This document shows, piece by piece, positions 34,340 through 43,986 of a DNA stretch of 64,000 nt (the first letter of the stretch is position 1; each line of letters starts with the position of its first letter). A model generated the notes under the pieces. It searched no databases and was not told the origin of the DNA. It saw only the letters and a program-made list of their open reading frames with translations. The DNA comes from Oceanospirillum sp048265165 (GTDB lineage: Bacteria > Pseudomonadota > Gammaproteobacteria > Pseudomonadales > Halomonadaceae): positions 310,001 to 374,000 of the forward strand of contig NZ_JBLXCD010000003.1 in the NCBI RefSeq assembly GCF_048265165.1, given 5' to 3'. The translations under genes and the position numbers were made by a program.

Positions 34340-37054
34340 TTAACTCAGTTTACCGTGACATTGCTTATATTTTTTACCGGAGCCACACGGACAAGGCTCA
34401 TTACGACCAACTTTCCGGCCATCACGCACAAAGGGCTGGGCTCCATTCTCATCCTGAGGCATATCTTCCTGCTCAGCACCCATAGCATTCGTTTCTGCAT
34501 GCTGATACTGATAGGCCTGCTCTTCCTGTGCTTCCCGGCGGCGGCGCTCCATCTCTTCAACATCAGCTTCCTGCTGTACCTGAACATGGCTCAAAATACG
34601 AATTGCATCATGCTTGATATTGCCCAGCATCTCTTGGAATAACTCAAAGGATTCACGCTTATACTCCTGCTTAGGGTTTTTCTGCGCGTAACCCCGCAGG
34701 TGAATCCCCTGACGAAGATGGTCCATGGCCGCAAGGTGCTCTTTCCAGCGAGTATCCAATACCTGAAGAAGCACTTGTTTTTCAAACTGACGAATCGTGC
34801 CTTCACCGACATGGGCTTCTTTGTCACGATAAAGCTGCGATAATTCCGCAAGAATTTTTTCGCGCAGACTATCCTCGAACAGTTGCTGATCATCATCCAG
34901 CCACTGCTGAATTGGCAGGCGCAGCGCAAACTCAGCCTCAAGGTGTGCTTCCAAGCCTGCAACATCCCACTGCTCCGGCATACTTTGCGGCGGGATAAAG
35001 GTGCTGATGGCATCATTTACAACATCACTGCGAATTGAGTCGATAATCTCAGCAATCGACTCACTCTTCAGAACATCTTCTCGCTGCTGATAAACAACGG
35101 AACGCTGGTCGTTGGCAACATCATCATATTCTAACAGCTGCTTACGGATATCGAAGTTGCGCCCTTCAACTTTACGTTGCGCTTTCTCGATCGCATTGGT
35201 CACCATACGGTGTTCAATGGCTTCACCATTTTCCATTCCCAGCGCCTGCATAAAGCCACGCACACGCTCAGACGCGAACAAGCGCATCAGGTCATCTTCT
35301 AAAGACAAAAAGAAGCGGGTAGAACCAGGGTCACCCTGACGGCCTGAACGACCTCGGAGCTGGTTATCAATACGACGTGATTCGTGGCGTTCAGAGCCGA
35401 TCACATGCAGACCACCAGCATCTAAAACAGCATCGTGGCGTATCTTCCACTCCGCCTTAATTTTATCAATCTGTTCCTGATCAGGGGATTCCAGCTGTTC
35501 AATTTCATTTTCCCAGCTGCCACCTAAAACAATATCGGTACCACGACCTGCCATATTTGTGGCAATTGTTACAGCACCTGGACGACCAGCCTGTGCAATA
35601 ATATGAGCTTCTTTATCGTGCTGCTTGGCATTCAGAACATTATGCTTAACATCAGCCTTAGTCAGAAGGCGACTCAGATACTCAGACGCCTCAATAGAAG
35701 CAGTACCAACCAAGACCGGGCGCTGGTGCTCCACCTCATATTTAACGTCTTTAATAATGGCATTGAACTTATCCTCCATCGTCAAGAAAATAAGGTCATT
35801 CAGGTCTTTCCTCTGAACCGTTTTATTCGGAGGGATAACCACCACATCAAGACTGTAAATCTGATGAAACTCAAAAGCTTCAGTATCTGCGGTTCCCGTC
35901 ATGCCTGAAAGTTTTTCATACAAGCGGAAATAGTTCTGGAAAGTCGTTGAAGCCAGGGTCTGGCTTTCGTTCTGAATCGTAACACCTTCACGGGCTTCAA
36001 CAGCCTGGTGCAAGCCTTCAGACCAGCGACGACCGGGCATGGTGCGCCCTGTATGTTCGTCAACAATAACGATTTCGTTATCCTGCACAATATAATGCAC
36101 ATCACGCTGGAATAGATTATGAGCACGCAGTCCAGCATTAATATGATGCAGTAAACCCAGGTTTGCTGGCGCATAAAGGCTTTCACCTTCAGGCAGTAAG
36201 CCCTTCTCAATCAGCAGATTCTCAACAAACTGGTGACCGTCTTCTGTTAACTCTACCGTGCGGTGCTTTTCATCTTTAGTGAAATGGCCTTCACCATCCT
36301 CTTCAACGCACTCCTGAAGCTTAGGAATCAGTGCATTGATCGTGCGATACATCTCTGAGCTATCTTCAACAGCACCAGAGATAATCAGTGGTGTACGAGC
36401 TTCATCAATCAGAATCGAATCAACTTCATCCACAACTGCAAAATGAAGATCGCGCTGAACACGGTCTTCAAGGCTGAATGCCATGTTGTCACGAAGGTAG
36501 TCGAAGCCAAATTCGTTGTTGGTGCCGTAGGTAATATCGCAGGCGTAGGCTTCACGTTTCTGTTCAGAGTTCATACCAGGAACGGAAACACCAACTGTCA
36601 GCCCCAGAAATTCATAAAGTGGACGCATCCATTCGGCGTCACGACGTGCTAAGTAATCATTTACGGTTACAACATGCACACCTTTAGAGGGCAATGCATT
36701 CAGATATACCGCAAGAGTCGCCACCAATGTTTTACCTTCACCGGTGCGCATTTCAGCAATTTTACCGCTATTAAGAGCCATGCCACCAATAAGCTGCATA
36801 TCAAAGTGGCGCATACCCATCACACGGGCACTGGCTTCACGACATACGGCAAATGCTTCCGGGAGCAGGGTGTCTAGAACTTCACCTTTTTCCAGGCGCT
36901 CCCGGAAATCTACAGTTTTGGCCTGCAGCTGTTCATCAGATAGAGACTTTATTTGATCTTCCAGACCGTTAATTGTGTTAACCGTCTTTCTCAACCGCTT
37001 CAGTTCACGGTCATTTTTACTACCAATAATTTTTTTTAAAAGAGATGCAACCAT
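34340..37054 (-). CDS. secA: Preprotein translocase ATPase SecA
   Basis: Motor of Sec-dependent protein export, 904 residues. Walker A MRTGEGKT lies near residues 102-109 and the DEAD-type VVDEVDSILIDEA motif follows. AGRGTDI-type motif V and the second RecA domain (GRSGRQGDPGS) are present. The C-terminus ends in the zinc/SecB-binding motif CPCGSGKKYKQCHG. The leader from 37055 holds a strong terminator of the upstream gene; argJ follows 35 nt downstream. Confidence 0.99.
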   Translation of the reverse strand: MVASLLKKIIGSKNDRELKRLRKTVNTINGLEDQIKSLSDEQLQAKTVDFRERLEKGEVLDTLLPEAFAVCREASARVMGMRHFDMQLIGGMALNSGKIAEMRTGEGKTLVATLAVYLNALPSKGVHVVTVNDYLARRDAEWMRPLYEFLGLTVGVSVPGMNSEQKREAYACDITYGTNNEFGFDYLRDNMAFSLEDRVQRDLHFAVVDEVDSILIDEARTPLIISGAVEDSSEMYRTINALIPKLQECVEEDGEGHFTKDEKHRTVELTEDGHQFVENLLIEKGLLPEGESLYAPANLGLLHHINAGLRAHNLFQRDVHYIVQDNEIVIVDEHTGRTMPGRRWSEGLHQAVEAREGVTIQNESQTLASTTFQNYFRLYEKLSGMTGTADTEAFEFHQIYSLDVVVIPPNKTVQRKDLNDLIFLTMEDKFNAIIKDVKYEVEHQRPVLVGTASIEASEYLSRLLTKADVKHNVLNAKQHDKEAHIIAQAGRPGAVTIATNMAGRGTDIVLGGSWENEIEQLESPDQEQIDKIKAEWKIRHDAVLDAGGLHVIGSERHESRRIDNQLRGRSGRQGDPGSTRFFLSLEDDLMRLFASERVRGFMQALGMENGEAIEHRMVTNAIEKAQRKVEGRNFDIRKQLLEYDDVANDQRSVVYQQREDVLKSESIAEIIDSIRSDVVNDAISTFIPPQSMPEQWDVAGLEAHLEAEFALRLPIQQWLDDDQQLFEDSLREKILAELSQLYRDKEAHVGEGTIRQFEKQVLLQVLDTRWKEHLAAMDHLRQGIHLRGYAQKNPKQEYKRESFELFQEMLGNIKHDAIRILSHVQVQQEADVEEMERRRREAQEEQAYQYQHAETNAMGAEQEDMPQDENGAQPFVRDGRKVGRNEPCPCGSGKKYKQCHGKLS

Positions 37055-37100
37055 GTTATTTCTTCAGCTATGAGGACGCATAAGAGCGTTAAGGCACGGA

Positions 37101-37150
37101 AAAATAAAAAAATTCTGCCCGCATAGTAACATGTACTTATGCGGGCAGAA
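37101..37150 (-). terminator. Strong terminator between the M23 peptidase gene and secA
   Basis: Perfect 13-bp inverted repeat TTCTGCCCGCATA (37113-37125) and TATGCGGGCAGAA (37138-37150) with a 12-nt loop. On the minus strand it is followed by a T-rich tract (complement of 37101-37112). secA therefore needs its own promoter in the remaining ~45 nt or read-through. Confidence 0.85.
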
Positions 37151-37166
37151 ATGATTCAAACTGGGT

Positions 37167-38096
37167 TTATCGGCTTGCGCGATAAATAAACTTGGCGGGG
37201 TCCATAGAGCGCCCCCTATGCCTCACTTCGTAATGGACATGGGGACCAGTGGATCGACCACTACTCCCCATCAAAGAGAGCACCTGCCCTTTACTCACAA
37301 TATCACCCGGCTTAACCAAGGCCTTTTTATTATGAGCATAACGAGTGGTATAGCCATCACCATGATCCACTTCAACCAATAAACCATAACCGTATCGAGG
37401 GCCTGCCCAAGTAACAACACCTGCCGCTACAGCAATTACATCCGAGCCATCTTTACCTGCAAAATCAACACCTTCATGCCATGCAATACGACCAGTAAAT
37501 GGGTCGGTGCGCTTACCGTACTTTGATGATAACCAGCCCTTCTTAATTGGGCGGCCTGCAATAAAAACATCATCCTGAATTTTACGACTGCCCAATAATG
37601 ACTCAATAACCTGGAGCTGTTGCTCGCGATCATCAATGGTTCTGGCAAGATCATCAATCGTCGAAACAAAATCATCAACTTCAACGCTCACTCCCATCTC
37701 CATCGCTTCAGGGCCACCAACGGGAGGTGTGCGGTCAAAATCAAACTCACCCTCTTCGAGATCAGCGATATGAGTCAAGCGTTTGCCCAAAGCATCCAGT
37801 CGTACGAGACGCGCCTGTAACTCAGCAATACGAACGGTTAACGCATCCAACTGCTCCTGGGAATTACGGCGAAGTACATCAATATCTTCTTTTTGTTTCC
37901 GAATATCCTGCAACCATTCCTGAGCTGACTCTTCTGTCAACAAAGGAGATTCATTATTCAGCGCCATATAAAGGCCAACACTGCCAACAGACAGAGGAGC
38001 AAAAATGAATACCGTCAAAAGAACACCTAACATCCAACTTGGGATGTGTAGGTTTTTCGACGCTGAATGGCTATCATTGAAAATTACGATATTCAT
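37167..38096 (-). CDS. Membrane-anchored M23 (LytM) peptidase
   Basis: Zinc metallopeptidase-like protein, 309 residues. One N-terminal membrane helix (about residues 20-43), a coiled coil (~55-120), and a C-terminal LytM domain (~185-305). The metal ligands are in HEGVDFAG and HVHYEV. It probably cuts peptidoglycan peptides or, as in some LytM proteins, helps recruit partners; the HxH and HxxxD ligands suggest it is active. The gene is commonly found upstream of secA and beside a DUF721 gene in Pseudomonas-like genomes. AAAAGG precedes the ATG by eight bases. Confidence 0.92.
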   Translation of the reverse strand: MNIVIFNDSHSASKNLHIPSWMLGVLLTVFIFAPLSVGSVGLYMALNNESPLLTEESAQEWLQDIRKQKEDIDVLRRNSQEQLDALTVRIAELQARLVRLDALGKRLTHIADLEEGEFDFDRTPPVGGPEAMEMGVSVEVDDFVSTIDDLARTIDDREQQLQVIESLLGSRKIQDDVFIAGRPIKKGWLSSKYGKRTDPFTGRIAWHEGVDFAGKDGSDVIAVAAGVVTWAGPRYGYGLLVEVDHGDGYTTRYAHNKKALVKPGDIVSKGQVLSLMGSSGRSTGPHVHYEVRHRGRSMDPAKFIYRASR

Positions 38097-38165
38097 TAAA
38101 CAAACCTTTTGCTATTTCCGTATACAAAATACTTTTTACCCGACCTATTATTACAGGCACAGTAT

Positions 38166-38624
38166 ATGCGATCACACCGCTCGACAAAACGCCTTAATGA
38201 GATTATTAACAAAGAAAACACCTTACTCTCCAAGCTGTTTCACAAAGCAGAGGTTCTGCAACAGTTAGATACAGAGATATCATCAATATTGCCATCTGCA
38301 ATGAATGGCAAAGCTAAAGTAGCAAATATCAGCCGAAGCGAAATCATTATACACATATCCTCTGCAGCACTGTTGACCCGACTCAGGCTACAGCAAAGAT
38401 TAATAGTGCAGAAAATAAATCAACGTTACTCTTGGGCAAAAATAGAGAAAGTAACCATCAAAGTTCGCCCCGATAGCATTAAAAAAACGGCCCCTCCTAT
38501 CGAAAAGCCTCACCGCTCGGAGAAAATAGCAGCCGATGTCACCTTCGCGGCAGAAAAATGCAGTGACCCAGAGCTACAAAAAAGCCTATCAAGGCTGGCA
38601 AGACATATACGTCAACCCGATTAA
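38166..38624 (+). CDS. dciA: DciA-type (DUF721) replicative helicase loader candidate
   Basis: DUF721 protein of 152 residues. DciA proteins load or recruit the replicative helicase DnaB in bacteria without DnaC. The N-terminal half contains the family core (LNEIINKENTLLSKLFHKAEV, then an IHISSAALLTRLRL region). The C-terminal part is basic and likely disordered. I place the start at 38166 (MRSHRSTKRL); a longer frame from 38109 overlaps the opposite promoter region. It diverges from the M23 gene and ends in a terminator shared with lpxC, the same neighbourhood as in Pseudomonas. Confidence 0.85.
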   Translation: MRSHRSTKRLNEIINKENTLLSKLFHKAEVLQQLDTEISSILPSAMNGKAKVANISRSEIIIHISSAALLTRLRLQQRLIVQKINQRYSWAKIEKVTIKVRPDSIKKTAPPIEKPHRSEKIAADVTFAAEKCSDPELQKSLSRLARHIRQPD

Positions 38625-38650
38625 TCCGTAACAGGTAAATCGCAGGTATA

Positions 38651-38677
38651 AAAAAACCTCCCAGCCGGGAGGTTTTT
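38651..38677. terminator. Bidirectional terminator between dciA and lpxC
   Basis: Perfect 11-bp stem AAAAACCTCCC (38652-38662) and GGGAGGTTTTT (38667-38677) with a 4-nt loop, ending dciA rightward and the dcw cluster leftward. Confidence 0.88.
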
Positions 38678-38695
38678 AAAAAATCCAGAAACGCA

Positions 38696-39607
38696 TTATC
38701 CCGCTGCTGCAGGCTTCATGTATGAAATCGGAGATGCCTCGGCCTCATCAAAGGTGATCACATCATAGCAATCTTCATGCTGTAGCAGCTCACGTAGCAA
38801 CTTATTATTTAGTCCGTGACCCGACTTAACACCTTTAAACTCTCCAACCAAACCATAGCCCAGCAAGTAGAGATCACCGATAGCATCAAGTACTTTATGG
38901 CGAACAAACTCATCTTCATACCGTAAGCCATCTTCATTGAGGATACTATACTCATCAACAACAATAGCATTATCCATGCTGCCACCAAGGGCTAAATTCT
39001 TGGAACGAAGGAATTCGATATCCTGCATAAAGCCGAAAGTACGCGCCCGACTGACCTCTTTAACAAAAGAAGTGCTTGAAAAATCAATAGAGATTTTCTG
39101 ACGCTGGGATGCAAAAACAGGATGATCAAAGTCGATAGCAAAAGAAACCTTAAAACCATCGTAAGGTAAGAAGGATGCACTCTTATCACCCTCTTCAACA
39201 ACAATAGACTTATTGATGCGGATAAATTTCTTAGCAGCCTCTTGCTCCTGAATTCCTGCAGACTGAACCAAAAAGACAAAAGGACCCGAACTACCATCCA
39301 TAATAGGAACTTCAGGTGCACTTACTTCAACGTACAGGTTATCAATACCCAAACCAGCCAAAGCGGATAACAAATGCTCTACAGTACCAACCTTAACATC
39401 ACCCTGAGAAATTGTCGTGGACATGGTTGTCTCACTGACATTAGTCGCAGTAGCCTTTATTTCGACTACCGGATCAAGATCAGTACGTCGAAAAACGATA
39501 CCGGTATCGACAGCAGCCGGACGCAGGGTTAAGTACACTTTCTCACCGGAGTGAAGACCAACACCTGTTGCTCGAATTGTATTCTTGAGAGTCCGCTGTT
39601 TTATCAT
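38696..39607 (-). CDS. lpxC: UDP-3-O-acyl-N-acetylglucosamine deacetylase
   Basis: Zinc deacetylase of 303 residues that performs the first committed step of lipid A synthesis. The zinc ligands are His78 (TVEHLLSA) and the HKVLDAIGD segment; the catalytic region SGHGLNN is present near residue 260. Length matches E. coli LpxC (305). It is the last gene of the dcw cluster and 132 nt after ftsZ, where a separate promoter may lie. The C-terminus lacks an obvious FtsH degradation tag like that of E. coli (LAFKAPSAVLA). Confidence 0.98.
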   Translation of the reverse strand: MIKQRTLKNTIRATGVGLHSGEKVYLTLRPAAVDTGIVFRRTDLDPVVEIKATATNVSETTMSTTISQGDVKVGTVEHLLSALAGLGIDNLYVEVSAPEVPIMDGSSGPFVFLVQSAGIQEQEAAKKFIRINKSIVVEEGDKSASFLPYDGFKVSFAIDFDHPVFASQRQKISIDFSSTSFVKEVSRARTFGFMQDIEFLRSKNLALGGSMDNAIVVDEYSILNEDGLRYEDEFVRHKVLDAIGDLYLLGYGLVGEFKGVKSGHGLNNKLLRELLQHEDCYDVITFDEAEASPISYMKPAAAG

Positions 39608-39739
39608 GACTATATCTTTTATCTTTTGGGTAGGAATGAACCATATCTTAACAGATACGCAGTAAAAGCCACTACCGAGTTTATTGCATTTTTGCAGATG
39701 TTTCGTTTGCGATTAATTAAAATTATGACTTACTCTTAA

Positions 39740-40918
39740 TTAATCAGCCTGACGACGTAAAAAAGCCGGAATATCCAGATAATCCATATCTGATTTATTC
39801 TCAGCTTGCTTTTTAACCGCAGCAGCATCTTGTTCTTTACGATTAATCGCGGGCTGCCTGTCAAGTTTTGTATAGTCAACCGGAACTGAAGATGTTTGCG
39901 GCTTAGTAGCAGCGGTGGTGGTGGCAACAGGCTTAGGAGCCTGGGTAGCCCGATCCTGCTCAAGCCCAGCAGCGACAACAGTCACCTTAACCTCATCATT
40001 GCTGTCCATTTCAGGATCAATGGAAGTACCAATAACAACAGTCGAGTGCTCCGAAGAAAACTCGTCCAGCAAATCACCCACAGCGGTAAACTCGCCAATT
40101 GAGAAATCAGACCCAGCGGAGATATTCACCAAAATACCGCGAGCATCCCGCAAGTCAATATCTTCCAGCAGAGGACTCCGAATCGCTTTCTCAGTTGCCT
40201 CAATTGCTCTATTTTCACCACTGGAAGTACCTGTACCCATCATTGCCATGCCTTTTTCTGACATCACCGTACGCACGTCAGCAAAATCGACATTGATCAT
40301 GCCTGGACGGGTAATCAGATCTGCAATCCCCTGCACTGCACCAAGAAGTACATTATTAGCTTCACCAAAAGCCTGTAACAGACTGGTGTTTTTACCCAGT
40401 GCTGTCAGAAGCTTCTCATTTGGGATTGTAATCAGAGAGTCCACATGTTCAGAAAGCGCTTGAATTCCCTGGTCGGCAATAGCCATACGCTTACGGCCTT
40501 CGAAAGGAAAGGGTTTTGTTACAACGGCTACCGTCAGAATACCCAACTCACGGGCAACCTCGGCAATGACCGGAGCACCGCCTGTACCTGTGCCACCGCC
40601 CATTCCTGCGGCAATAAACACCATATCTGAGCCATTCAAAAGCTCCGCGATGCGTTCACGGTCTTCAAGAGCAGCCTGACGACCAACTTCTGGGTTAGCT
40701 CCGGCACCCAAACCTTTTGTCAATTCACTGCCCAGCTGAAGAATGCTTTTTGCTTCAACTTTTTTCAATGCCTGTGCATCGGTATTGGCAACAATAAAGT
40801 CAACACCTTCGACGTTGTGACGAAGCATATGGGTAACAGCATTACCACCACCACCACCGACACCAACAACTTTGATGACAGCATTGGCGTTTGCTGCATT
40901 ATCTAAAATCTCAAACAT
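39740..40918 (-). CDS. ftsZ: Cell division GTPase FtsZ
   Basis: Tubulin-like GTPase of 392 residues that forms the division ring. The GTP signature GGGTGTGG lies at 107-114, with GGGGGNAV at 21-28. A Thr- and Lys-rich linker leads to the conserved tail DYLDIPAFLRRQAD, which binds FtsA and ZipA. It starts 36 nt after ftsA, and the cluster order ftsQ-ftsA-ftsZ-lpxC is standard. Confidence 0.99.
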   Translation of the reverse strand: MFEILDNAANANAVIKVVGVGGGGGNAVTHMLRHNVEGVDFIVANTDAQALKKVEAKSILQLGSELTKGLGAGANPEVGRQAALEDRERIAELLNGSDMVFIAAGMGGGTGTGGAPVIAEVARELGILTVAVVTKPFPFEGRKRMAIADQGIQALSEHVDSLITIPNEKLLTALGKNTSLLQAFGEANNVLLGAVQGIADLITRPGMINVDFADVRTVMSEKGMAMMGTGTSSGENRAIEATEKAIRSPLLEDIDLRDARGILVNISAGSDFSIGEFTAVGDLLDEFSSEHSTVVIGTSIDPEMDSNDEVKVTVVAAGLEQDRATQAPKPVATTTAATKPQTSSVPVDYTKLDRQPAINRKEQDAAAVKKQAENKSDMDYLDIPAFLRRQAD

Positions 40919-40954
40919 GTTTCAGTCTCCTCAAACGCACTTAACGCAGCTCAA

Positions 40955-42226
40955 TCAGAAGTTACCCTTGAACCAGCCTCTGACCTTCTCAACGATGCTC
41001 ATATCATCAGCCTGCCCGGGGGATTGTTCTTCTATATAGGCTGCACGAGAGTTTGATGTCGCTCCCGTATTTTCCAGCCCATAGACTAACAACCCGACAC
41101 CCGTCGAATAAATGGGGTTTCCGACAACATCGGATAACCCTTTGATGTTACTTGGCGACGCAATCCTGACTTGCATATGAAAAATTTCCTCAGCAAGCTG
41201 AACAACACCTTCCATTTTTGAAGTTCCGCCGGTCAGCACGATTCCCGCAGGTATCAGGTCTTCGAAGCCACTTCGACGTATCTCGTCAAGAACCAGTGTA
41301 AAAAGCTCTTCATAACGAGGCTCAACAACCTCCGCTAATCGCTGTCGCGACAGTTCCTGCGGAGGGCGTTCTCCTACACTAGGCACCTGGAATACATGCT
41401 CTTCACTCGCCAGCTGCGTTAATGCACATGCATATTTTATTTTAATCTCTTCCGCGTTCTGTGTCGGGGTACGCAATGCCATCGCAATATCATTGGTAAC
41501 CTGATCACCGGCAATCGGAATAACAGAAGTGTGCTTAATAGCACCTTCTGTAAATATAGCTATATCTGTCGTACCACCGCCAATATCAACCAGGCAAACA
41601 CCTAGCTCACGCTCATCTTCATTCAGTACAGCATAGCTGGAGGCCAACTGCTCAAGAATGACGCCATCCACCTCAAGACCACAACGACCAACACACTTCA
41701 CAATATTCTGAATCGCATTAACGGCCGCTGTTACTAAGTGAACCTGAACTTTAATCTCACGGCCAGACATACCAAGAGGCTCTTTGATGCCTTCATGGAG
41801 GTCAATTGTATATTCCTGGGGAATAACGTGGATGATCTCCTGGTCTGTGGTAATGCGTGATGTTGCTTTCTCCCGGGCAGAGCTGACAACCCGATCAATA
41901 TCATCCTCGGTTACCTCCCTGTTTGAGGTAGTCGCCACACCATCAGAGTTCATACTACGTATATGGCTACCTGCAATACCGACATAGACAGAGTGGATAT
42001 TACAGCCAGCCATCAGTTCAGCTTCTTCGATTGCACGCTGAATAGAAAGGACAGTGGACTCGATGTTGATAACAACACCTTTTTTCAGCCCCCGGGAAGG
42101 ATGCGACCCTATACCTACAATCTCTACTTCACCATCTGCTGTCCGGTGACCAACGATGGCAACAATTTTTGATGTTCCGATATCGAGCCCGACAACCATA
42201 TTGTTGTTCGTCATATTTGCAGCCAT
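40955..42226 (-). CDS. ftsA: Cell division protein FtsA
   Basis: Actin-like membrane tether of the Z ring, 423 residues. GLDIGTSK at 14-21 is the phosphate-binding loop, and DIGGGTTDIAIF and GIVLTGGTSKMEG mark the actin fold. The C-terminal amphipathic helix (SIVEKVRGWFKGNF) is the membrane anchor. The ATG at 42226 has GAGGAG about 12 bases upstream, a long spacing. Confidence 0.98.
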   Translation of the reverse strand: MAANMTNNNMVVGLDIGTSKIVAIVGHRTADGEVEIVGIGSHPSRGLKKGVVINIESTVLSIQRAIEEAELMAGCNIHSVYVGIAGSHIRSMNSDGVATTSNREVTEDDIDRVVSSAREKATSRITTDQEIIHVIPQEYTIDLHEGIKEPLGMSGREIKVQVHLVTAAVNAIQNIVKCVGRCGLEVDGVILEQLASSYAVLNEDERELGVCLVDIGGGTTDIAIFTEGAIKHTSVIPIAGDQVTNDIAMALRTPTQNAEEIKIKYACALTQLASEEHVFQVPSVGERPPQELSRQRLAEVVEPRYEELFTLVLDEIRRSGFEDLIPAGIVLTGGTSKMEGVVQLAEEIFHMQVRIASPSNIKGLSDVVGNPIYSTGVGLLVYGLENTGATSNSRAAYIEEQSPGQADDMSIVEKVRGWFKGNF

Positions 42227-42310
42227 AAGCCGGGCATTCTCCTCAACGCGTCAACGTAAACCGTAAAATACAAACTAAAAAATCTAAGGCTCTGCCCTAG
42301 ATTATAAATT

Positions 42311-43009
42311 CTATTGCACCCATTCAACAGAAAAACCGTTCGGGTAACGAAGATCAATCAGTCTGACATCGCTCCAACGGTCTTTGAGACTTGAGTACAC
42401 CGCCCCAATTCTGCCAATACGCTCAGTCGTTTGCTCTTTACCAACTAACAACCACGGGCCGTCCTCAAGATAAACAGACCAAGCCCCGTGCTTAGCGACA
42501 GAAACAACATCGATACTGAGCCCAATAGGTTTAACACGTGCAGACAAAGCGCGGTAAAAATCCCAAACTCTCTTGCCGGCCCCTTTGGGGCCTGCAAGTT
42601 TTGGCAGTGCTTCACGATCAACGCGATCCACAGGAAAAAAGGCAACTAGATTAGAGTCAAGAAAGCCATTTTGCAACCAATTTGCAACAGGTTTTTTTTC
42701 TGTGACAGCAACTTCAATTTGCTCCGGCCAAACCCGGCTGACCTGAGCTTTAGCAACCCATGGCAAACTTTCGACACCTTCTTTTACTTCATTAAGGTCT
42801 GATGCCAAAAAACCAACAGATAAAGTCTCAGCTAAAACATATTGCAGTCGCTTTTTATCCACATGCTCGATAGAACCAACGATCCGAACACCGTCAACCG
42901 GCCAATAAAGTAAAGGCCGCACTCCTTTGAGTGCCGCCACAAGTAAAACAAAAACTCCAGTTAATACAAGAGGGTTTAACCAATTGATACGCCCCGGTAA
43001 ACTAAACAC
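42311..43009 (-). CDS. ftsQ: Cell division protein FtsQ
   Basis: Bitopic division protein of 232 residues, bridging early and late divisome parts with FtsB and FtsL. Membrane helix at about 11-27, then a POTRA domain (VRIVGSIEHVDKKRL) and the beta domain, all periplasmic. It starts with GTG at 43009 after GGAGG with only four bases between, a tight spacing. It is shorter than E. coli FtsQ (276). The gene follows ddlB by 29 nt. Confidence 0.95.
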   Translation of the reverse strand: MFSLPGRINWLNPLVLTGVFVLLVAALKGVRPLLYWPVDGVRIVGSIEHVDKKRLQYVLAETLSVGFLASDLNEVKEGVESLPWVAKAQVSRVWPEQIEVAVTEKKPVANWLQNGFLDSNLVAFFPVDRVDREALPKLAGPKGAGKRVWDFYRALSARVKPIGLSIDVVSVAKHGAWSVYLEDGPWLLVGKEQTTERIGRIGAVYSSLKDRWSDVRLIDLRYPNGFSVEWVQ

Positions 43010-43038
43010 ACAACCTCCACCCGAAAAACCGAGTCTGT

Positions 43039-43986
43039 TTAAAAGCCATAACGTTGCTTCGCAGCCTGAATTATTGCCAATACCAGCTCAGGAAAGCTGT
43101 ACCCTTTTGCCTGAGCAGCCATGGGTACAAGGCTATGATCTGTCATTCCAGGTAACGTATTAACCTCTAATAATTGAGGTTCACCTTTTTCATTCAGCAT
43201 CAGATCAACCCGCCCCCAATCCTGGCACCCTACAGCATTGAAGGCTCTGAGTGAAAGGGCCTGAAGCTGCCGCTCTTCTTCCAGAGAAAGACCGCAGGGC
43301 AGAAGATAGCGGGTATCGTTCACCAGATACTTGGCTTCATAATCATAAAACTGGTGATTGGTTTCTAATCCTATCACCGGCAAGGCTTCTCCATTAAGAA
43401 TGGACACAGTAAATTCTTTACCTGTTACCCATTGCTCAACAAAAACACAACTATCAAGATCAGCAGCTTTAGCGACAGCATCCTGCAGCTGATCCAGGCG
43501 GTCCACTTTAGACATGCCGATACTGGAACCTTCGTGAACCGGCTTAACCATAAGAGGTATACCATCCAGCTTACGCCAAACCGCCTCCAGATCCGTAGAC
43601 GCATCAACCCAACAATATCCCGGTGTTGGTAAGCCAAGTGTCTGCCAAACCTGCTTGGTCTTCAGCTTGTCCATTGCAAGAGCAGAACCCAAAACACCGC
43701 TGCCGGTATACGGGATTTCCAAACACTCAAGTAGTCCTTGTATCGTGCCATCTTCACCTCCTCGTCCATGTAGAGCAAGGAATGCGACATCAAAATCGGC
43801 CTGCTGTAATAAGGGTAACCAATCACCAGTATTATTAATATCAATACCGATAACATCAATCTCTGTCGTTTTCAGCGCCGCAATCACAGCCTGGCCACTT
43901 TTCAGGGATACATCACGCTCAGCTGAAGTTCCGCCATACAAAACGGCCACACGAAGAGGTGACTCCGGGTTTAGAAACTCACTCAT
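43039..43986 (-). CDS. ddlB: D-alanine-D-alanine ligase B
   Basis: ATP-grasp ligase of 315 residues making the D-Ala-D-Ala dipeptide of peptidoglycan. VAVLYGGTSAERDVSL is the N-terminal signature; VKPVHEGSSIGMSKV and EVNTLPGMT are the ATP and Mg sites. It overlaps the end of murC by 8 nt and has AAGGAG seven bases before the ATG. Confidence 0.98.
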   Translation of the reverse strand: MSEFLNPESPLRVAVLYGGTSAERDVSLKSGQAVIAALKTTEIDVIGIDINNTGDWLPLLQQADFDVAFLALHGRGGEDGTIQGLLECLEIPYTGSGVLGSALAMDKLKTKQVWQTLGLPTPGYCWVDASTDLEAVWRKLDGIPLMVKPVHEGSSIGMSKVDRLDQLQDAVAKAADLDSCVFVEQWVTGKEFTVSILNGEALPVIGLETNHQFYDYEAKYLVNDTRYLLPCGLSLEEERQLQALSLRAFNAVGCQDWGRVDLMLNEKGEPQLLEVNTLPGMTDHSLVPMAAQAKGYSFPELVLAIIQAAKQRYGF